Assembly (NCBI GenBank): GCA_902761735.1
Contig: CACWLL010000007.1
Coordinates: 26,330 to 90,329, forward strand
Direction: 5' to 3'
Length of the DNA stretch: 64,000 bases
Origin: an uncultured bacterium
GTDB lineage: Bacteria > Cyanobacteriota > Vampirovibrionia > Gastranaerophilales > Gastranaerophilaceae
Shown here piece after piece: positions 19,273 through 28,821 of this stretch. Position numbers and translations under genes: made by a program. Below the pieces are notes generated by a model. The model searched no databases and was not told the origin of the DNA. It saw only the letters and a program-made list of their open reading frames with translations. Numbering within the stretch: position 1 is the stretch's first letter; the number at the start of each line of letters is the position of its first letter.

Positions 19273-20271
19273 ATGACAGAGCAAAGAATTGCCGTTATTG
19301 GTTGCGGTGTATGGGGCAGAAATATCGTAAGAAACTTTTATAATCTCGGAGTTTTGGATATCGTATGTGATATTGACGAAGAAAACCGAAAAAAAGTAAT
19401 TGAACAATATCCGGGAGTAAAAGTTACAGCTGATTTCAATGACATTATTAACAATCCTGCGATTACTGCAGTAGCCGTGGTTACGCCAAGCCATACTCAC
19501 TATAAAATGGTACATGCGATGTTAGATGCAGGTAAGAATGTATATGTGGAAAAACCTATTTCAACAGTTGCAGAAGAAGCCAAAGATTTAACCGAAGTTG
19601 CAAATTCTAAGGGATTAGTCCTAATGGTAGGTCATCTATTGCTTTATCATCCTGCGGTAAACAGGTTAAAAATGCTTATAGACGAAGGTGAATTAGGCGA
19701 TATTGTTTACGCTCAAAGCGATCGACTCAATATCAATTTCTTTAAAAATGACAGAAGTGTTATGTGGGATTTGGCACCACATGATGTTTCAATGATGAGC
19801 TATGTAACAGGCAAGAACCCGATAAGAGTTATTTCGGCAGTCGGATGTTCTTCCGATAGAAACGATATCATGGACATTACTCATTTGAGCATTGAATTTG
19901 AAGGAGGCATGGTCGGACAAATTTCAGACAGCTGGATTACCCCAAGAAAGCATGTACAACTTCTTGTCAGAGGAACAAAGGCAACTGCAATACTTGACGA
20001 TACTGTACCTGAAAATAAATTGGTTGTATTCGACAACTTTAATAAGGATATTACTCAAAATATAAAACTGGATTACCTTGAAATAGAACCGTTAAAACTT
20101 GAATGCCAGCATTTTATTAATTGCTGTGAAACAGGCAAGAAGGCTCGTTCCGATGGAGACAACGGATTTATGGTAACAAAAATCCTTGAGCAAGCAGAAA
20201 AAGTTATGCTGGGTGACAGACGTAAAAATCTTGATGAAGTCAATTTCGCTCTTTCAAGAACGAAAAAATAA
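19273..20271 (+). CDS. Gfo/Idh/MocA-family NAD(P)-dependent oxidoreductase
   Basis: 332 residues. The N-terminal Rossmann fold shows GCGVWGRN, and the catalytic EKPIS motif follows at about residue 95. The MVGHLLLYHPA segment resembles sugar-nucleotide dehydrogenases of the WlbA/WbpB branch that make aminouronic acid precursors for surface glycans. That substrate is inference. It starts the run oxidoreductase-pgsA-trmL-nnrD on the plus strand. Confidence 0.85.
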   Translation: MTEQRIAVIGCGVWGRNIVRNFYNLGVLDIVCDIDEENRKKVIEQYPGVKVTADFNDIINNPAITAVAVVTPSHTHYKMVHAMLDAGKNVYVEKPISTVAEEAKDLTEVANSKGLVLMVGHLLLYHPAVNRLKMLIDEGELGDIVYAQSDRLNINFFKNDRSVMWDLAPHDVSMMSYVTGKNPIRVISAVGCSSDRNDIMDITHLSIEFEGGMVGQISDSWITPRKHVQLLVRGTKATAILDDTVPENKLVVFDNFNKDITQNIKLDYLEIEPLKLECQHFINCCETGKKARSDGDNGFMVTKILEQAEKVMLGDRRKNLDEVNFALSRTKK

Positions 20272-20302
20272 AATATATCAATTAACCGTAAAAGAGGATA
20301 AT

Positions 20303-20902
20303 ATGGACATAAAAAAGAATTCCGCAAATATAGTATCAGTTGTAAGAGTTTTTGTTGCATTTGGAGCGATTGCTCTGTTGTTCACACAAACAACGAAATC
20401 GTACATATTATCCTTTGTGCTAACAGCAATAGCCTTTTCCATGGATGCTGTTGACGGTTACTTAGCAAGGAAATTTGGTCAGGCTTCTCAATTAGGGGCA
20501 GTTCTTGATATTATGGGTGATAGAATAATTGAAGCTATTTATTGGATAGTATTTGCCGTTCTTGGCTGGCTGCCTGTTATATTCCCAATAATATGCGTTT
20601 CAAGAGCTTTTCTGACTGATGGAATAAGAAGCGTAGCTCTTACAAAAGGTATGACTCCGTTTGGAATGCAGACAACCCAATGGGGAAAATTTATATGTGC
20701 ATCAAAACTTATGAAAACAAGCTATGCCGTTGCTAAAGTTGCAGCTTTTATGCTCTTAATTATTGCTTACACTCCGGGATTAAGTGAATGCTATGCTCAT
20801 TGTATCTTAAAAATTGCAATTATATTAGCTTGGATTGCAATAATATTCTGTGTTGTCAGAGCCATACCGGTTGTAGCCGAAAGCGGAAAGTTGTTTGATT
20901 AA
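20303..20902 (+). CDS. CDP-alcohol phosphatidyltransferase (PgsA-like)
   Basis: 199 residues from MDIKKNS, chosen because AGAGGATAAT precedes that ATG. The catalytic signature is complete: D48-x2-D51-G52-x2-A55-R56-x8-G65-x3-D69-x3-D73. Several membrane helices follow. Most likely phosphatidylglycerophosphate synthase, but the family also makes phosphatidylserine and other lipids, so the acceptor is not certain. trmL starts 1 nt after its stop. Confidence 0.88.
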   Translation: MDIKKNSANIVSVVRVFVAFGAIALLFTQTTKSYILSFVLTAIAFSMDAVDGYLARKFGQASQLGAVLDIMGDRIIEAIYWIVFAVLGWLPVIFPIICVSRAFLTDGIRSVALTKGMTPFGMQTTQWGKFICASKLMKTSYAVAKVAAFMLLIIAYTPGLSECYAHCILKIAIILAWIAIIFCVVRAIPVVAESGKLFD

Positions 20903-20903
20903 T

Positions 20904-21350
20904 ATGAAACTTAACATTGCATTATATGAGCCTGAAATTCCTCAAAACACCGGTAATATAGCAAGGTTATGTGCTTGCACCGGAGCAAGTTTGTACCTTG
21001 TAGGAAAGTTAGGATTTTCCTTATCAAGCAAATATACAAAACGAGCAGGGCTTGACTATTGGGATAGCGTGGATTTACATAAAGTAGAATCCATGGATGA
21101 TTTATATAAAGAAAACCCCGATGCAACTTTTTACTACTTAACAACCAAAACAAAAAGAAAATATACTGAAGTACAATTTAAAGACGGAGATTTTATAGTT
21201 TTTGGTCCCGAAACCAGAGGATTACCGGAGAAATACGTAACCGACAAAAATGCACTGACAATACCAATGAAAGAAGGACAACGAAGCTTAAATCTCTCTA
21301 ATTCTGTTGCAATTGTGGCATATGAGGCAATACGACAAAATGGAATTTAA
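20904..21350 (+). CDS. trmL: tRNA (cytidine(34)-2'-O)-methyltransferase TrmL
   Basis: 148 residues, the compact SPOUT methyltransferase length. EPEIPQNTGNIARLCA, FGPETRGLP and SLNLSNSVAI are the three family motifs that form the trefoil knot and SAM site. Modifies the wobble base of tRNA-Leu isoacceptors in E. coli. The ATG immediately follows the upstream stop, so coupling is likely. Confidence 0.94.
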   Translation: MKLNIALYEPEIPQNTGNIARLCACTGASLYLVGKLGFSLSSKYTKRAGLDYWDSVDLHKVESMDDLYKENPDATFYYLTTKTKRKYTEVQFKDGDFIVFGPETRGLPEKYVTDKNALTIPMKEGQRSLNLSNSVAIVAYEAIRQNGI

Positions 21351-21351
21351 C

Positions 21352-22149
21352 ATGCCGGAAAGAATTCAAGAGTCACACAAAGGAACCTTCGGAAGAGTTT
21401 TAAACATTTCAGGGTCTGAGTTTATGACGGGAGCGCCTTATCTGTCCAGCATTGCCGCCCTTAGGACAGGTTGCGGCTATCTGGTTTTATGTGCACCTAA
21501 AATAGTTATCGACGCCCTTAGCACACAATCTCCGGATATTGTTTTCGCCGCTATTAATAAAATGATTGAGCAACTTGAGACAGCTGATGTTGTGCTTGTA
21601 GGATGCGGGTTGTCTACGACAGGAGAAGCTAAAAAAACTTTTAATCTTCTTATAAACAATATACAAAAAAATACGCCACTTCTGATTGATGCTGATGGAT
21701 TAAATCTCCTTGCTCAAACACAAACAAACGTTCAATTGCCGCACAACACAATATTAACACCTCATCCCAAGGAAGCCTCAAGATTGTTGAATGTTTCTGT
21801 TGACGAGATATTAAGAGATATAGAATATTATGCTAAGGAAATTTCTAAAAAATACAAATGCATAACAGTTTTAAAAGGGCACAATACAATAGTTTGTTCA
21901 AAGAATTTAGAAATTTATGTAAATCATACAGGAAATTCCTCATTAGCAAAAGCCGGCAGCGGAGATGTCTTATCGGGAATCATAGCAGGACTTCTTGCTC
22001 AAAAATGTGAACCTTATTACGCTGCCAAATTGGGAGTTTATTTACACGGTTTATGCGGAGATATCGCAAAAAATGACCTGAGCGAATACGGAGTTCTTGC
22101 ATCCGACCTGCTCAGGTACATTCCTACAGCTATAAAAACTTTAATTTAA
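21352..22149 (+). CDS. nnrD: ADP-dependent (S)-NAD(P)H-hydrate dehydratase
   Basis: About 265 residues from MPERIQE, which starts 1 nt after the trmL stop. Conserved motifs are LTPHPKEASRLL, DADGLNLLA and the nucleotide-binding GSGDVLSGIIAG. Repairs hydrated NAD(P)H. Only the dehydratase domain is present; the epimerase NnrE, often fused at the N-terminus, is missing and could be encoded elsewhere. An upstream in-frame ATG at 21340 is also possible. Confidence 0.92.
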   Translation: MPERIQESHKGTFGRVLNISGSEFMTGAPYLSSIAALRTGCGYLVLCAPKIVIDALSTQSPDIVFAAINKMIEQLETADVVLVGCGLSTTGEAKKTFNLLINNIQKNTPLLIDADGLNLLAQTQTNVQLPHNTILTPHPKEASRLLNVSVDEILRDIEYYAKEISKKYKCITVLKGHNTIVCSKNLEIYVNHTGNSSLAKAGSGDVLSGIIAGLLAQKCEPYYAAKLGVYLHGLCGDIAKNDLSEYGVLASDLLRYIPTAIKTLI

Positions 22150-22425
22150 TTATACTATTCCGAGAGTTTGCCCTGCAATTGCTTTTCCGCCGTGAGATAA
22201 CACATAGGATTCTACACTTTTATCTTCAACAATTTGTGGAACAATAGGAGCATCCGGGCGTTCAAATCTATGTACTTTATCTTCGCCACGTATTAATCTG
22301 TAAATTCCGTCTTGTTCCAATGCTTTATCAATTTTTTTTGCAACTTGTTTAACTTCTTTTTCCGTAAATATGGTACCCTCATTTACATATTTGGCTGCAT
22401 TACCAAATGAAATCTTATTTATCAT
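22150..22425 (-). CDS. Hypothetical small protein with N-terminal ISFG motif
   Basis: 91 residues beginning MINKISFG. The middle is charged and helical, and the rest has no recognisable domain. Preceded by AAAAAGGAGAAAAA, a strong ribosome-binding site. Its stop abuts the stop of nnrD with no gap. The short N-terminal I-S-F-G element recurs in the protein at 41248-41751, and I believe it is frequent in Gastranaerophilales proteins; its meaning is unknown. Confidence 0.7.
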   Translation of the reverse strand: MINKISFGNAAKYVNEGTIFTEKEVKQVAKKIDKALEQDGIYRLIRGEDKVHRFERPDAPIVPQIVEDKSVESYVLSHGGKAIAGQTLGIV

Positions 22426-22545
22426 TTTTTCTCCTTTTTATTTTATTTATATTCGACTATAAGCGACAAAACTCCTGAATATGAAATTTTGTCAATAATG
22501 CTTTATAACTTTACATTAGTTTACACAATTATACATGAAAATAAA

Positions 22546-23682
22546 TTAATTACCATAAGCCATTTTACCTAAAATTACACGACGGGATGCTCCCGTACAT
22601 TCAGGTAAATTATTTGGTATAGCGTAATATGTACAATATCCTAACAAGGCAAATGCCATTACTTCTTTGTAATTGTTTGAGATACCATAATCTTCATGGG
22701 TTTTAAGAATTATTCCTTCCGGCAAATATGTTCTTAATAAATTCATCATAACAGGGTTATAAGCACCGCCGCCGCCGACAACAACTTCTTCTATATCAAT
22801 TTCCGGCAAAATAAATCTTTCATATGCTTGCACAATAGACTTTGCGGTGAGAGCGGTGACAGTTGCAATAATATCCTTCGGCTCAGAAGGTGCAAAGTTT
22901 AGGGCATTTTCTATATAACGTTGACTAAAATACTCTCTTCCTGTTGTTTTCGGAGGATTTATGAAATAATAATCATCCTGCAATAAGCAATCTAACCACG
23001 TTTCACATATTACACCCGACTTTGCAATTTCACCATCTTTGTCATAACTTTTGCCATAAAATTTATTAACACAATAATCCAGCATAATATTTCCGAGTCC
23101 TGTATCAAAGCCAAACGTCGGATGAGAATGAGAAATCATTGTTACATTAGATATACCCCCGATATTTTGCACCGCAATATTCTTATCCGTCGACTTAAAC
23201 CATTTTTCATCGGCAAAACATACCAGCGGCGCACCCTCCCCTCCTGCTGCAATATCAGCTTCTCTGAAGTTAGAAACCGTAAGACATCCGGTTTTTTGGG
23301 CAATTACAGAACCATCACCAATTTGCAAAGTACTGCTAAGATTTATATTATCTAATTTTTCACTTTGCGGTGCGTGAAAAACTGTTTGACCATGACTTGC
23401 TATTAAATCGGGTTTCCCAAATTCTTCTATTAAAATATTAGCTGCATTGGCAAAACATTCTCCGATTGCAAAATTCATTTGGCATATATCTTTTATTGAG
23501 GCTTCTTGCCTGAATATTTGAAAAATTTTTGCTCTGATATGCTCCGGATACTTATAATTTATGCCCTTAATTAATTCACATTTTAACTCAGGAGTAACAA
23601 CACAAAGCCCGGCGTCTATACTATCACAAGACGTTCCGGACATTAAGCCTATTACCTTTTTTACTTCTAAATCTTCACCCAT
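22546..23682 (-). CDS. anmK: Anhydro-N-acetylmuramic acid kinase
   Basis: 378 residues. GLMSGTSCDSIDAGL is the family N-terminus, with FDTGLGNIMLDYCV and VVVGGGGAYNPVM later. Phosphorylates 1,6-anhydro-MurNAc during peptidoglycan recycling, which fits a diderm that turns over its cell wall. No convincing Shine-Dalgarno sequence is visible. Its 5' leader would lie in the purine-rich strand of the upstream intergenic region. Confidence 0.95.
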   Translation of the reverse strand: MGEDLEVKKVIGLMSGTSCDSIDAGLCVVTPELKCELIKGINYKYPEHIRAKIFQIFRQEASIKDICQMNFAIGECFANAANILIEEFGKPDLIASHGQTVFHAPQSEKLDNINLSSTLQIGDGSVIAQKTGCLTVSNFREADIAAGGEGAPLVCFADEKWFKSTDKNIAVQNIGGISNVTMISHSHPTFGFDTGLGNIMLDYCVNKFYGKSYDKDGEIAKSGVICETWLDCLLQDDYYFINPPKTTGREYFSQRYIENALNFAPSEPKDIIATVTALTAKSIVQAYERFILPEIDIEEVVVGGGGAYNPVMMNLLRTYLPEGIILKTHEDYGISNNYKEVMAFALLGYCTYYAIPNNLPECTGASRRVILGKMAYGN

Positions 23683-24270
23683 GATTATTAATTAAATATT
23701 TAACTACAACTATTTTAAACCCCAAATCTCCACTAAGACTAATTACTAAATTGATTTTTATTCATTTTCCCGTATATAGAGAAACACATACCCCTAATCT
23801 ACAAGCTTTAATTCTTATTTACCTCAAATCTTCCTTCTGAATCTTATTGTGTCCCTATAACCTTTAACCTTAATTCATCCTCTCCATTCGGACTTTTACG
23901 CCATCACCTCTTTTTCTTTTGTCCTTCCTTAATCTGATATAACCCAATTATTTTTATGTCCCCCGTGGTCCGGTAACCACTTTTGCGAAGGTTTATTGCC
24001 CTCAACAAAATACAATTTAGAACTAACTTTATAAGATTACAAGTAAAAAATTTTTAATTATTTTTTACAATTGCCCATGCCCCCTGTCGCCGTAAAGTAA
24101 AATTCGTGTTCGCAAATCTTAATGAAGAAAATTTAATGAAATTAAGTAAAATTTATATGAATTTTTTATTGACAATTTAGTTTGTTCGAAAAAATTTTAC
24201 TAAACTTTGGCATGCTATTTATTTACAATTTATAGATTTTTTTTATTTTTTATAGTACGCTCAGAAAGAG
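23683..24270. other. 588-bp intergenic region with extreme strand skew
   Basis: No ORF is supported. Between 23701 and 23940 the plus strand holds about 63 C but only 14 G, so the minus strand is strongly purine-rich. An inverted repeat GTGGT/ACCAC lies near 23964-23979. A TGC-TATTTA extended -10 candidate at 24213-24221 could serve the downstream WYL gene. No known RNA family was recognised on either strand. Confidence 0.6.
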
Positions 24271-25212
24271 ATGAAAGAGTTTAACAAAACAAATACTGTC
24301 ACATATAATTTAATTACATACACGGGTTTTAAATCTTTGTTATTATTTTCTTTGCTTTTAGAATCTCCGAAGTCATATGAAGAGATTATTGAGTATTTTA
24401 AAAATCACCCGCATCTTAAAGAAGAAGTTTCGGTTGATACAATTCGAGTATATCTTACTTCCCTAAAAAAAATAGGTTGTGAAATTCACAAAACAAATAA
24501 AGCCGGCGGAAAGAAATTTTATATTACAAAGCACCCTTATGAATTTAATATAAATGATAAGCAAATAAAAGGCATAATCAAAATATATAAAATATTACAA
24601 AACACAATTGATGTTAACGACTTGATTATTTTTGAAAAATTTATTCGCCAACTTGCCGAAAAAATTAACAATCCAGATTTTACGGATGCAATAAACAAAG
24701 TTTCCTTATTTAAAAAGATTAACATGAACTTATTAGATAAGTTAGTTGAATGCACCAAGAATAAAAATAGCATTACAATCCTGTATAATTCTCCTACTTC
24801 CGGCAAAAAAGAAATTAAAGTTATAACCGATAAACTTGGAATCTACCGCAATAATATATATTTATACGGAATCAGTTTGGAGTACAAGCAGGATACATCC
24901 TATTTGGTATCAAGAATTATCGATATTGTTGATATTGATGAAAATAATGATGCGCGTATAGAAATAGCTCCAATTACAGTTGGTTATGAATTGGGGACTT
25001 TAACTCCGGGAGCAAAACTTTCCGAGAACGAGAAAATTGTGGAAATCAAAGACAATTCGGTAATAATCGAAGCCCAAACAACAAATTTGTTTATGATGAA
25101 ACGTAAAATATTAGATTATGGCGGGCTTTGCACCGTTTTGTATCCTGAAGATTTTCGTAACGATATAATTAACACACTTAAAGAGATGAGAGAGGTGTAT
25201 AATAATGACTAA
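24271..25212 (+). CDS. WYL-domain transcriptional regulator, first of a pair
   Basis: 313 residues. A winged-helix region occupies about 15-80 (VSVDTIRVYLTSLKKIGCEI looks like the recognition helix). A WYL-type Sm-like domain at about 165-230 (SITILYNSPTSGKKE, then IYLYGISLE) and a WCX-like C-terminus follow. WYL proteins sense ligands or single-stranded DNA. The last 8 bp overlap the next gene, also a WYL protein, so the two are probably translated together and may form a heterodimer like PafB/PafC. Confidence 0.8.
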   Translation: MKEFNKTNTVTYNLITYTGFKSLLLFSLLLESPKSYEEIIEYFKNHPHLKEEVSVDTIRVYLTSLKKIGCEIHKTNKAGGKKFYITKHPYEFNINDKQIKGIIKIYKILQNTIDVNDLIIFEKFIRQLAEKINNPDFTDAINKVSLFKKINMNLLDKLVECTKNKNSITILYNSPTSGKKEIKVITDKLGIYRNNIYLYGISLEYKQDTSYLVSRIIDIVDIDENNDARIEIAPITVGYELGTLTPGAKLSENEKIVEIKDNSVIIEAQTTNLFMMKRKILDYGGLCTVLYPEDFRNDIINTLKEMREVYNND

Positions 25213-26134
25213 AGGTACAAGTGAAAAATATAATGATTCGTGCCTGAAGATATTTGCACTTATCTCTTTATTTTCTAAAGGTGAAACAAAATTTGAGGAT
25301 GTAATTAAACTTTTTGCGGATGAAAACGGGAAAGTTGCTCAAATCTCAAACGTAACACTTAATAAATATATGAATACCCTAAAAATATTCGGAATAGATG
25401 TTAGAAAGAAAAAAGGTATTTATTATCTCCATAAAATGCCCTTCAGTATCACATTAGAAGAATCTGAATTGCGAGCCGTTGCTTTAATGAAATCGGCCTT
25501 GGCATTCATGGTAAACAGCAAAATCAAAAAAGAACTTTCTCTGTTTATTGAAGAATTAGAAAAAAGATACGACTATAAAACAAAACAACTTGATACAGTA
25601 GTAAAAAATACAAGAAGTTATGACTTAACATTCTATTTCATGAAATTTAAAAAGCAGATTGCGGAATGTGAAAAATATTGCCAAGAAGGAAATAAACTCT
25701 ACATATCATATATCAATCAGGGCAATCAGGAAATTCGAATTGATTGTGATCCTTTAGAAGTTAAATATAACAAAGATTCTGTTCTTTTTAGTGTGTATAG
25801 TCCAAGAGATGCGCAAGTTTTTGATATTCCGGTAGAGTCAATTTTAAGCATCAACCTTATTTCTAAAAATCAAAAAATAAAAAGTAAAAAATGTACCGCC
25901 GTAAAATTTAAACTCAGAGGCAATTTGGCTAAAAGTTATAAACTTCGCGAATGGGAACAATCTGAAGGCTATGATGAAAACGGTTGGCTTACTATTATAA
26001 ATTCGGGAGAAGATTTTGCCGAATTAGCAAACAGATTATTTAAATACAATATAAATTGTGTTGTGATTTCGCCAAAATATTTAAAGACTCAAGTATCAAA
26101 AATGATTGATGAAACATTAAAAAATTATCTGTAA
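25205..26134 (+). CDS. WYL-domain transcriptional regulator, second of a pair
   Basis: 309 residues, the same architecture as its upstream neighbour: winged helix at about 10-75 (VTLNKYMNTLKIFGIDVRK), a WYL-like segment at about 160-225 (NKLYISYINQGNQEIRIDCDPLEV) and a C-terminal WCX-like region. Sequence identity to the upstream protein looks low, suggesting old duplication with specialised subunits. The domain assignment rests on pattern and length. No target operon is adjacent, since argS has its own promoter region and ribosome site. Confidence 0.78.
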   Translation: MTKGTSEKYNDSCLKIFALISLFSKGETKFEDVIKLFADENGKVAQISNVTLNKYMNTLKIFGIDVRKKKGIYYLHKMPFSITLEESELRAVALMKSALAFMVNSKIKKELSLFIEELEKRYDYKTKQLDTVVKNTRSYDLTFYFMKFKKQIAECEKYCQEGNKLYISYINQGNQEIRIDCDPLEVKYNKDSVLFSVYSPRDAQVFDIPVESILSINLISKNQKIKSKKCTAVKFKLRGNLAKSYKLREWEQSEGYDENGWLTIINSGEDFAELANRLFKYNINCVVISPKYLKTQVSKMIDETLKNYL

Positions 26135-26230
26135 AACAATAAAATTATTGGCTCTTATTTATTATCAATAACTCTCTTATCTTGCTATGATGTTTATTCA
26201 TGGTAAAATTGTCTTACAGGAGAGAATATT

Positions 26231-27943
26231 ATGATAAAAGATTATTTTTTAAATAAAATTGAAAATGCCATAGAAAAAGCTATTTTAGATAAAAAGCTTG
26301 GAGAGATGACTGAATATACTAAAGGGTCATTAACAACCGAACGCCCTAAAAATACCGATTTTGGGGATTTTGCAATAAACATATCCTCACTTGCAAGATA
26401 TGCAAGAATGGCTCCTCCCCAAATAGCAAATAATATTCTTGAATATATCGATAAAGAAGACAATGAATATACAGTAATTGCAGGTTTTATAAATTTTAAA
26501 ACAGGGAATACCTTATTAATGAACACTATAAAAGAGATTTTTGATAAAAAAGAAAATTTTGGTAAACCTGAAAATGTCTCAACAGAAAAAATTCTGCTTG
26601 AGTACATATCCGCAAATCCGACCGGACCGTTTCATATCGGACATGGTCGTTGGGCGGCAATGGGTTCGGCATTGGCAAATCTTTTAAAGTTTTACGGACA
26701 CGAAGTTTATCAAGAATTTTATATTAATGATGCAGGTTCCCAAATTAAAAAATTAGGAAATTCTCTTGCAATAAGAATAAGACAAGAATTAGGGGAAAAG
26801 GTTGATTTCCCTGAAGATGAAATTGAGAGAAAAAATTATTATCCGGGAGAATATCTGATTCCTGTAGCAAAAGACTGGTTAAAAACGCATAAAGGACTAC
26901 CTGAGAAGGTTGAAGAATTGTGCGATTTTGCAAAAGAGTATGAAGAAAGATTACAGCAGGAACTTTTAAAAACCTTCCGAGTATATTTTGATAATTTCTA
27001 TTCGGAATTAGATTTACATAAATCAGGTAAGGTTGATGAATGTGTTCAAAAATTAAAAGCCAGCGGTAAAATATACCAACAAGACGGAGCAGATTGGTTC
27101 CGCTCATCAGACTACGGAGATGAAAAAGACAGAGTTATCAGAAAGGCAGACGGTTCTAATACATATCTTACTGCTGATATTGCATACCATATTGACAAAG
27201 TTGACCGTGGTTTTGACAGACTTATAAATATTTGGGGAGCCGATCATCACGGTTATGTTGCAAGAGTCAAGGCTTCTATGGAAGCTTTGGGATATGATTC
27301 TACAAAACTTGAAATTCTCTTGGGACAGCTTGTCAATCTGGTAATCAACGGTAACGAAGTCAGAATGGGCAAGAGAAAAAATATGGTTACTCTTGACGAT
27401 TTAATCGAGGAAGTTGGTGTTGATGCAACACGTTTTTGGATGTGTATGAGAAATATAGATACGACCTTGGATTTTGATATTGAATTGGCAAAAACAAACA
27501 GTGATGAAAACCCTGTATTTTATGTTCAATATGCACATGCAAGAGCATGCTCAATATTGAGAAATGCTATTGAAGATAAACTTAATTCTCAAACAGGGGA
27601 CATAACTCCTGCATTAATGACAAAGTCTGAATTAGAGGAACTGGAAAATCATTATACGGCAGAAACACTCCTGCCTACAATTAATTCCGCAAAAAAACTT
27701 ATTTTAAAACTGGAAGAATATAAAACAATGATTAAAACTTCTGCAGAAACAAGACAAGTTTATACAATTTGCCGATATGTTCAAGAATTAGCCGCAGAAT
27801 TTCATTCTTTCTATAATTCAAATAGAGTTATCTGTGAGGATAAACTTCTTATGAAATCTCGTTTAGCTTTAGTTCTTGCAGTAAAGAGAGTGTTGAAAAA
27901 TGCTCTTGATTTGCTTGCGGTTACTGCACCTGAAAAAATGTAG
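26231..27943 (+). CDS. argS: Arginyl-tRNA synthetase
   Basis: 570 residues. Class I signatures: FHIGHGRW (HIGH motif) and, in the KMSKS position, RMGKRKNMVTL. The Arg-specific N-terminal additional domain, the GADHHGYVARVKA segment and the C-terminal DALR anticodon-binding domain are present. AGGAG lies 10 nt before the ATG. A strong terminator follows. Confidence 0.98.
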   Translation: MIKDYFLNKIENAIEKAILDKKLGEMTEYTKGSLTTERPKNTDFGDFAINISSLARYARMAPPQIANNILEYIDKEDNEYTVIAGFINFKTGNTLLMNTIKEIFDKKENFGKPENVSTEKILLEYISANPTGPFHIGHGRWAAMGSALANLLKFYGHEVYQEFYINDAGSQIKKLGNSLAIRIRQELGEKVDFPEDEIERKNYYPGEYLIPVAKDWLKTHKGLPEKVEELCDFAKEYEERLQQELLKTFRVYFDNFYSELDLHKSGKVDECVQKLKASGKIYQQDGADWFRSSDYGDEKDRVIRKADGSNTYLTADIAYHIDKVDRGFDRLINIWGADHHGYVARVKASMEALGYDSTKLEILLGQLVNLVINGNEVRMGKRKNMVTLDDLIEEVGVDATRFWMCMRNIDTTLDFDIELAKTNSDENPVFYVQYAHARACSILRNAIEDKLNSQTGDITPALMTKSELEELENHYTAETLLPTINSAKKLILKLEEYKTMIKTSAETRQVYTICRYVQELAAEFHSFYNSNRVICEDKLLMKSRLALVLAVKRVLKNALDLLAVTAPEKM

Positions 27944-27965
27944 AGATATAATCACTTATTATAAA

Positions 27966-27998
27966 TAACACCATGCCTATCAAGGCATGGTGTTTTCG
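27966..27998 (+). terminator. Terminator of argS
   Basis: AACACCATGCCT stem paired with AGGCATGGTGTT around ATCA, then TTCGTT. Confidence 0.88.
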
Positions 27999-28101
27999 TT
28001 AAAATCTCAATCTAAAGATTGACAGAATTTACCCTGTTGATTGATGTCCTTTGCTCAATAAACAGTTATTCTTATAGTGTAAAAAGATTAGGGAATGAGA
28101 G

Positions 28102-28755
28102 ATGAAAAAAATATTTTTGACTTTTATTACAATTTTACTGATGACAACGAGTTCTGCTTTTGCTGCAGATAATTTTCTTAATTCCGTTATTTTAGAGGGA
28201 ACTGGCGGAAACAATTATAATGTAATTCTCAGAACTGATGCCATAGCCGCAGCAAAGAGAACAGTTGAGAGTTCAGATAAGATTGTACTTAACATTAAGG
28301 GATTAACAGCCTCTGATGACATTTCTACAATGTACAGAAATACCTCTTCCGCTAACGGAATAATTGTTGAAAACCTTGGAAATAATGAAGTAAAAATTCA
28401 AGTTCAGGCAAAAAATATTTCTAAAGCAAACATAATATTTGACAGTCCCGCTACAGCCCCTATTGTAGTATCTGACGGAGTATCACGAAAAACTGTCGGG
28501 TGGTCTGTGTTTGCTCTATTCGCATTATGTATAATTTTCGCAAAATCGAGAAGTCTAAAAGTTGACTCTAAAGAGAAAATCAGAGCAGGTGTTCAAAAAA
28601 ATATTCGTGACAGAGAAATTGCAATGTATAAAAATTACAGGAAAGAATTTCTAACCAAACCGAGTATTGACTATAAAGTTACAAATCCTCGAATACAACA
28701 AGCTATAAGAAGAGCTGACACTATAAGACATTTACAAAGATATTCAAAAGTTTAA
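28102..28755 (+). CDS. Exported or membrane-anchored AMIN-like protein
   Basis: 217 residues. A signal peptide ends near SAFAA. A beta-rich region (about 25-125, KIVLNIKGL and EVKIQVQAKN) resembles AMIN domains found in cyanobacterial envelope proteins. One transmembrane helix follows at about 135-152, and then a basic cytoplasmic tail of about 65 residues. A TATAGT box and a GAGAG site precede the ATG. The AMIN assignment is tentative. Function may be envelope-related. Confidence 0.65.
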   Translation: MKKIFLTFITILLMTTSSAFAADNFLNSVILEGTGGNNYNVILRTDAIAAAKRTVESSDKIVLNIKGLTASDDISTMYRNTSSANGIIVENLGNNEVKIQVQAKNISKANIIFDSPATAPIVVSDGVSRKTVGWSVFALFALCIIFAKSRSLKVDSKEKIRAGVQKNIRDREIAMYKNYRKEFLTKPSIDYKVTNPRIQQAIRRADTIRHLQRYSKV

Positions 28756-28787
28756 AATCACACATATAACCTTAATAATCCTTAATC

Positions 28788-28816
28788 ATCCGCTTCTGTT
28801 GAAGCGGATTTCTTTT
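28788..28816 (+). terminator. Terminator after the AMIN-like gene
   Basis: ATCCGCTTC / GAAGCGGAT stem with a TGTT loop, then TTCTTTT. Confidence 0.85.
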
Positions 28817-28821
28817 GGCAT

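Noticed and set aside
23964..23979. GTGGT/ACCAC inverted repeat considered as a terminator or riboswitch
   Set aside because: Short stem without a T-tract on either strand, and no match to a known RNA consensus that I can recall.
24169..24174. TTGACA considered as the -35 of the first WYL gene
   Set aside because: No acceptable -10 hexamer 16-18 nt downstream.
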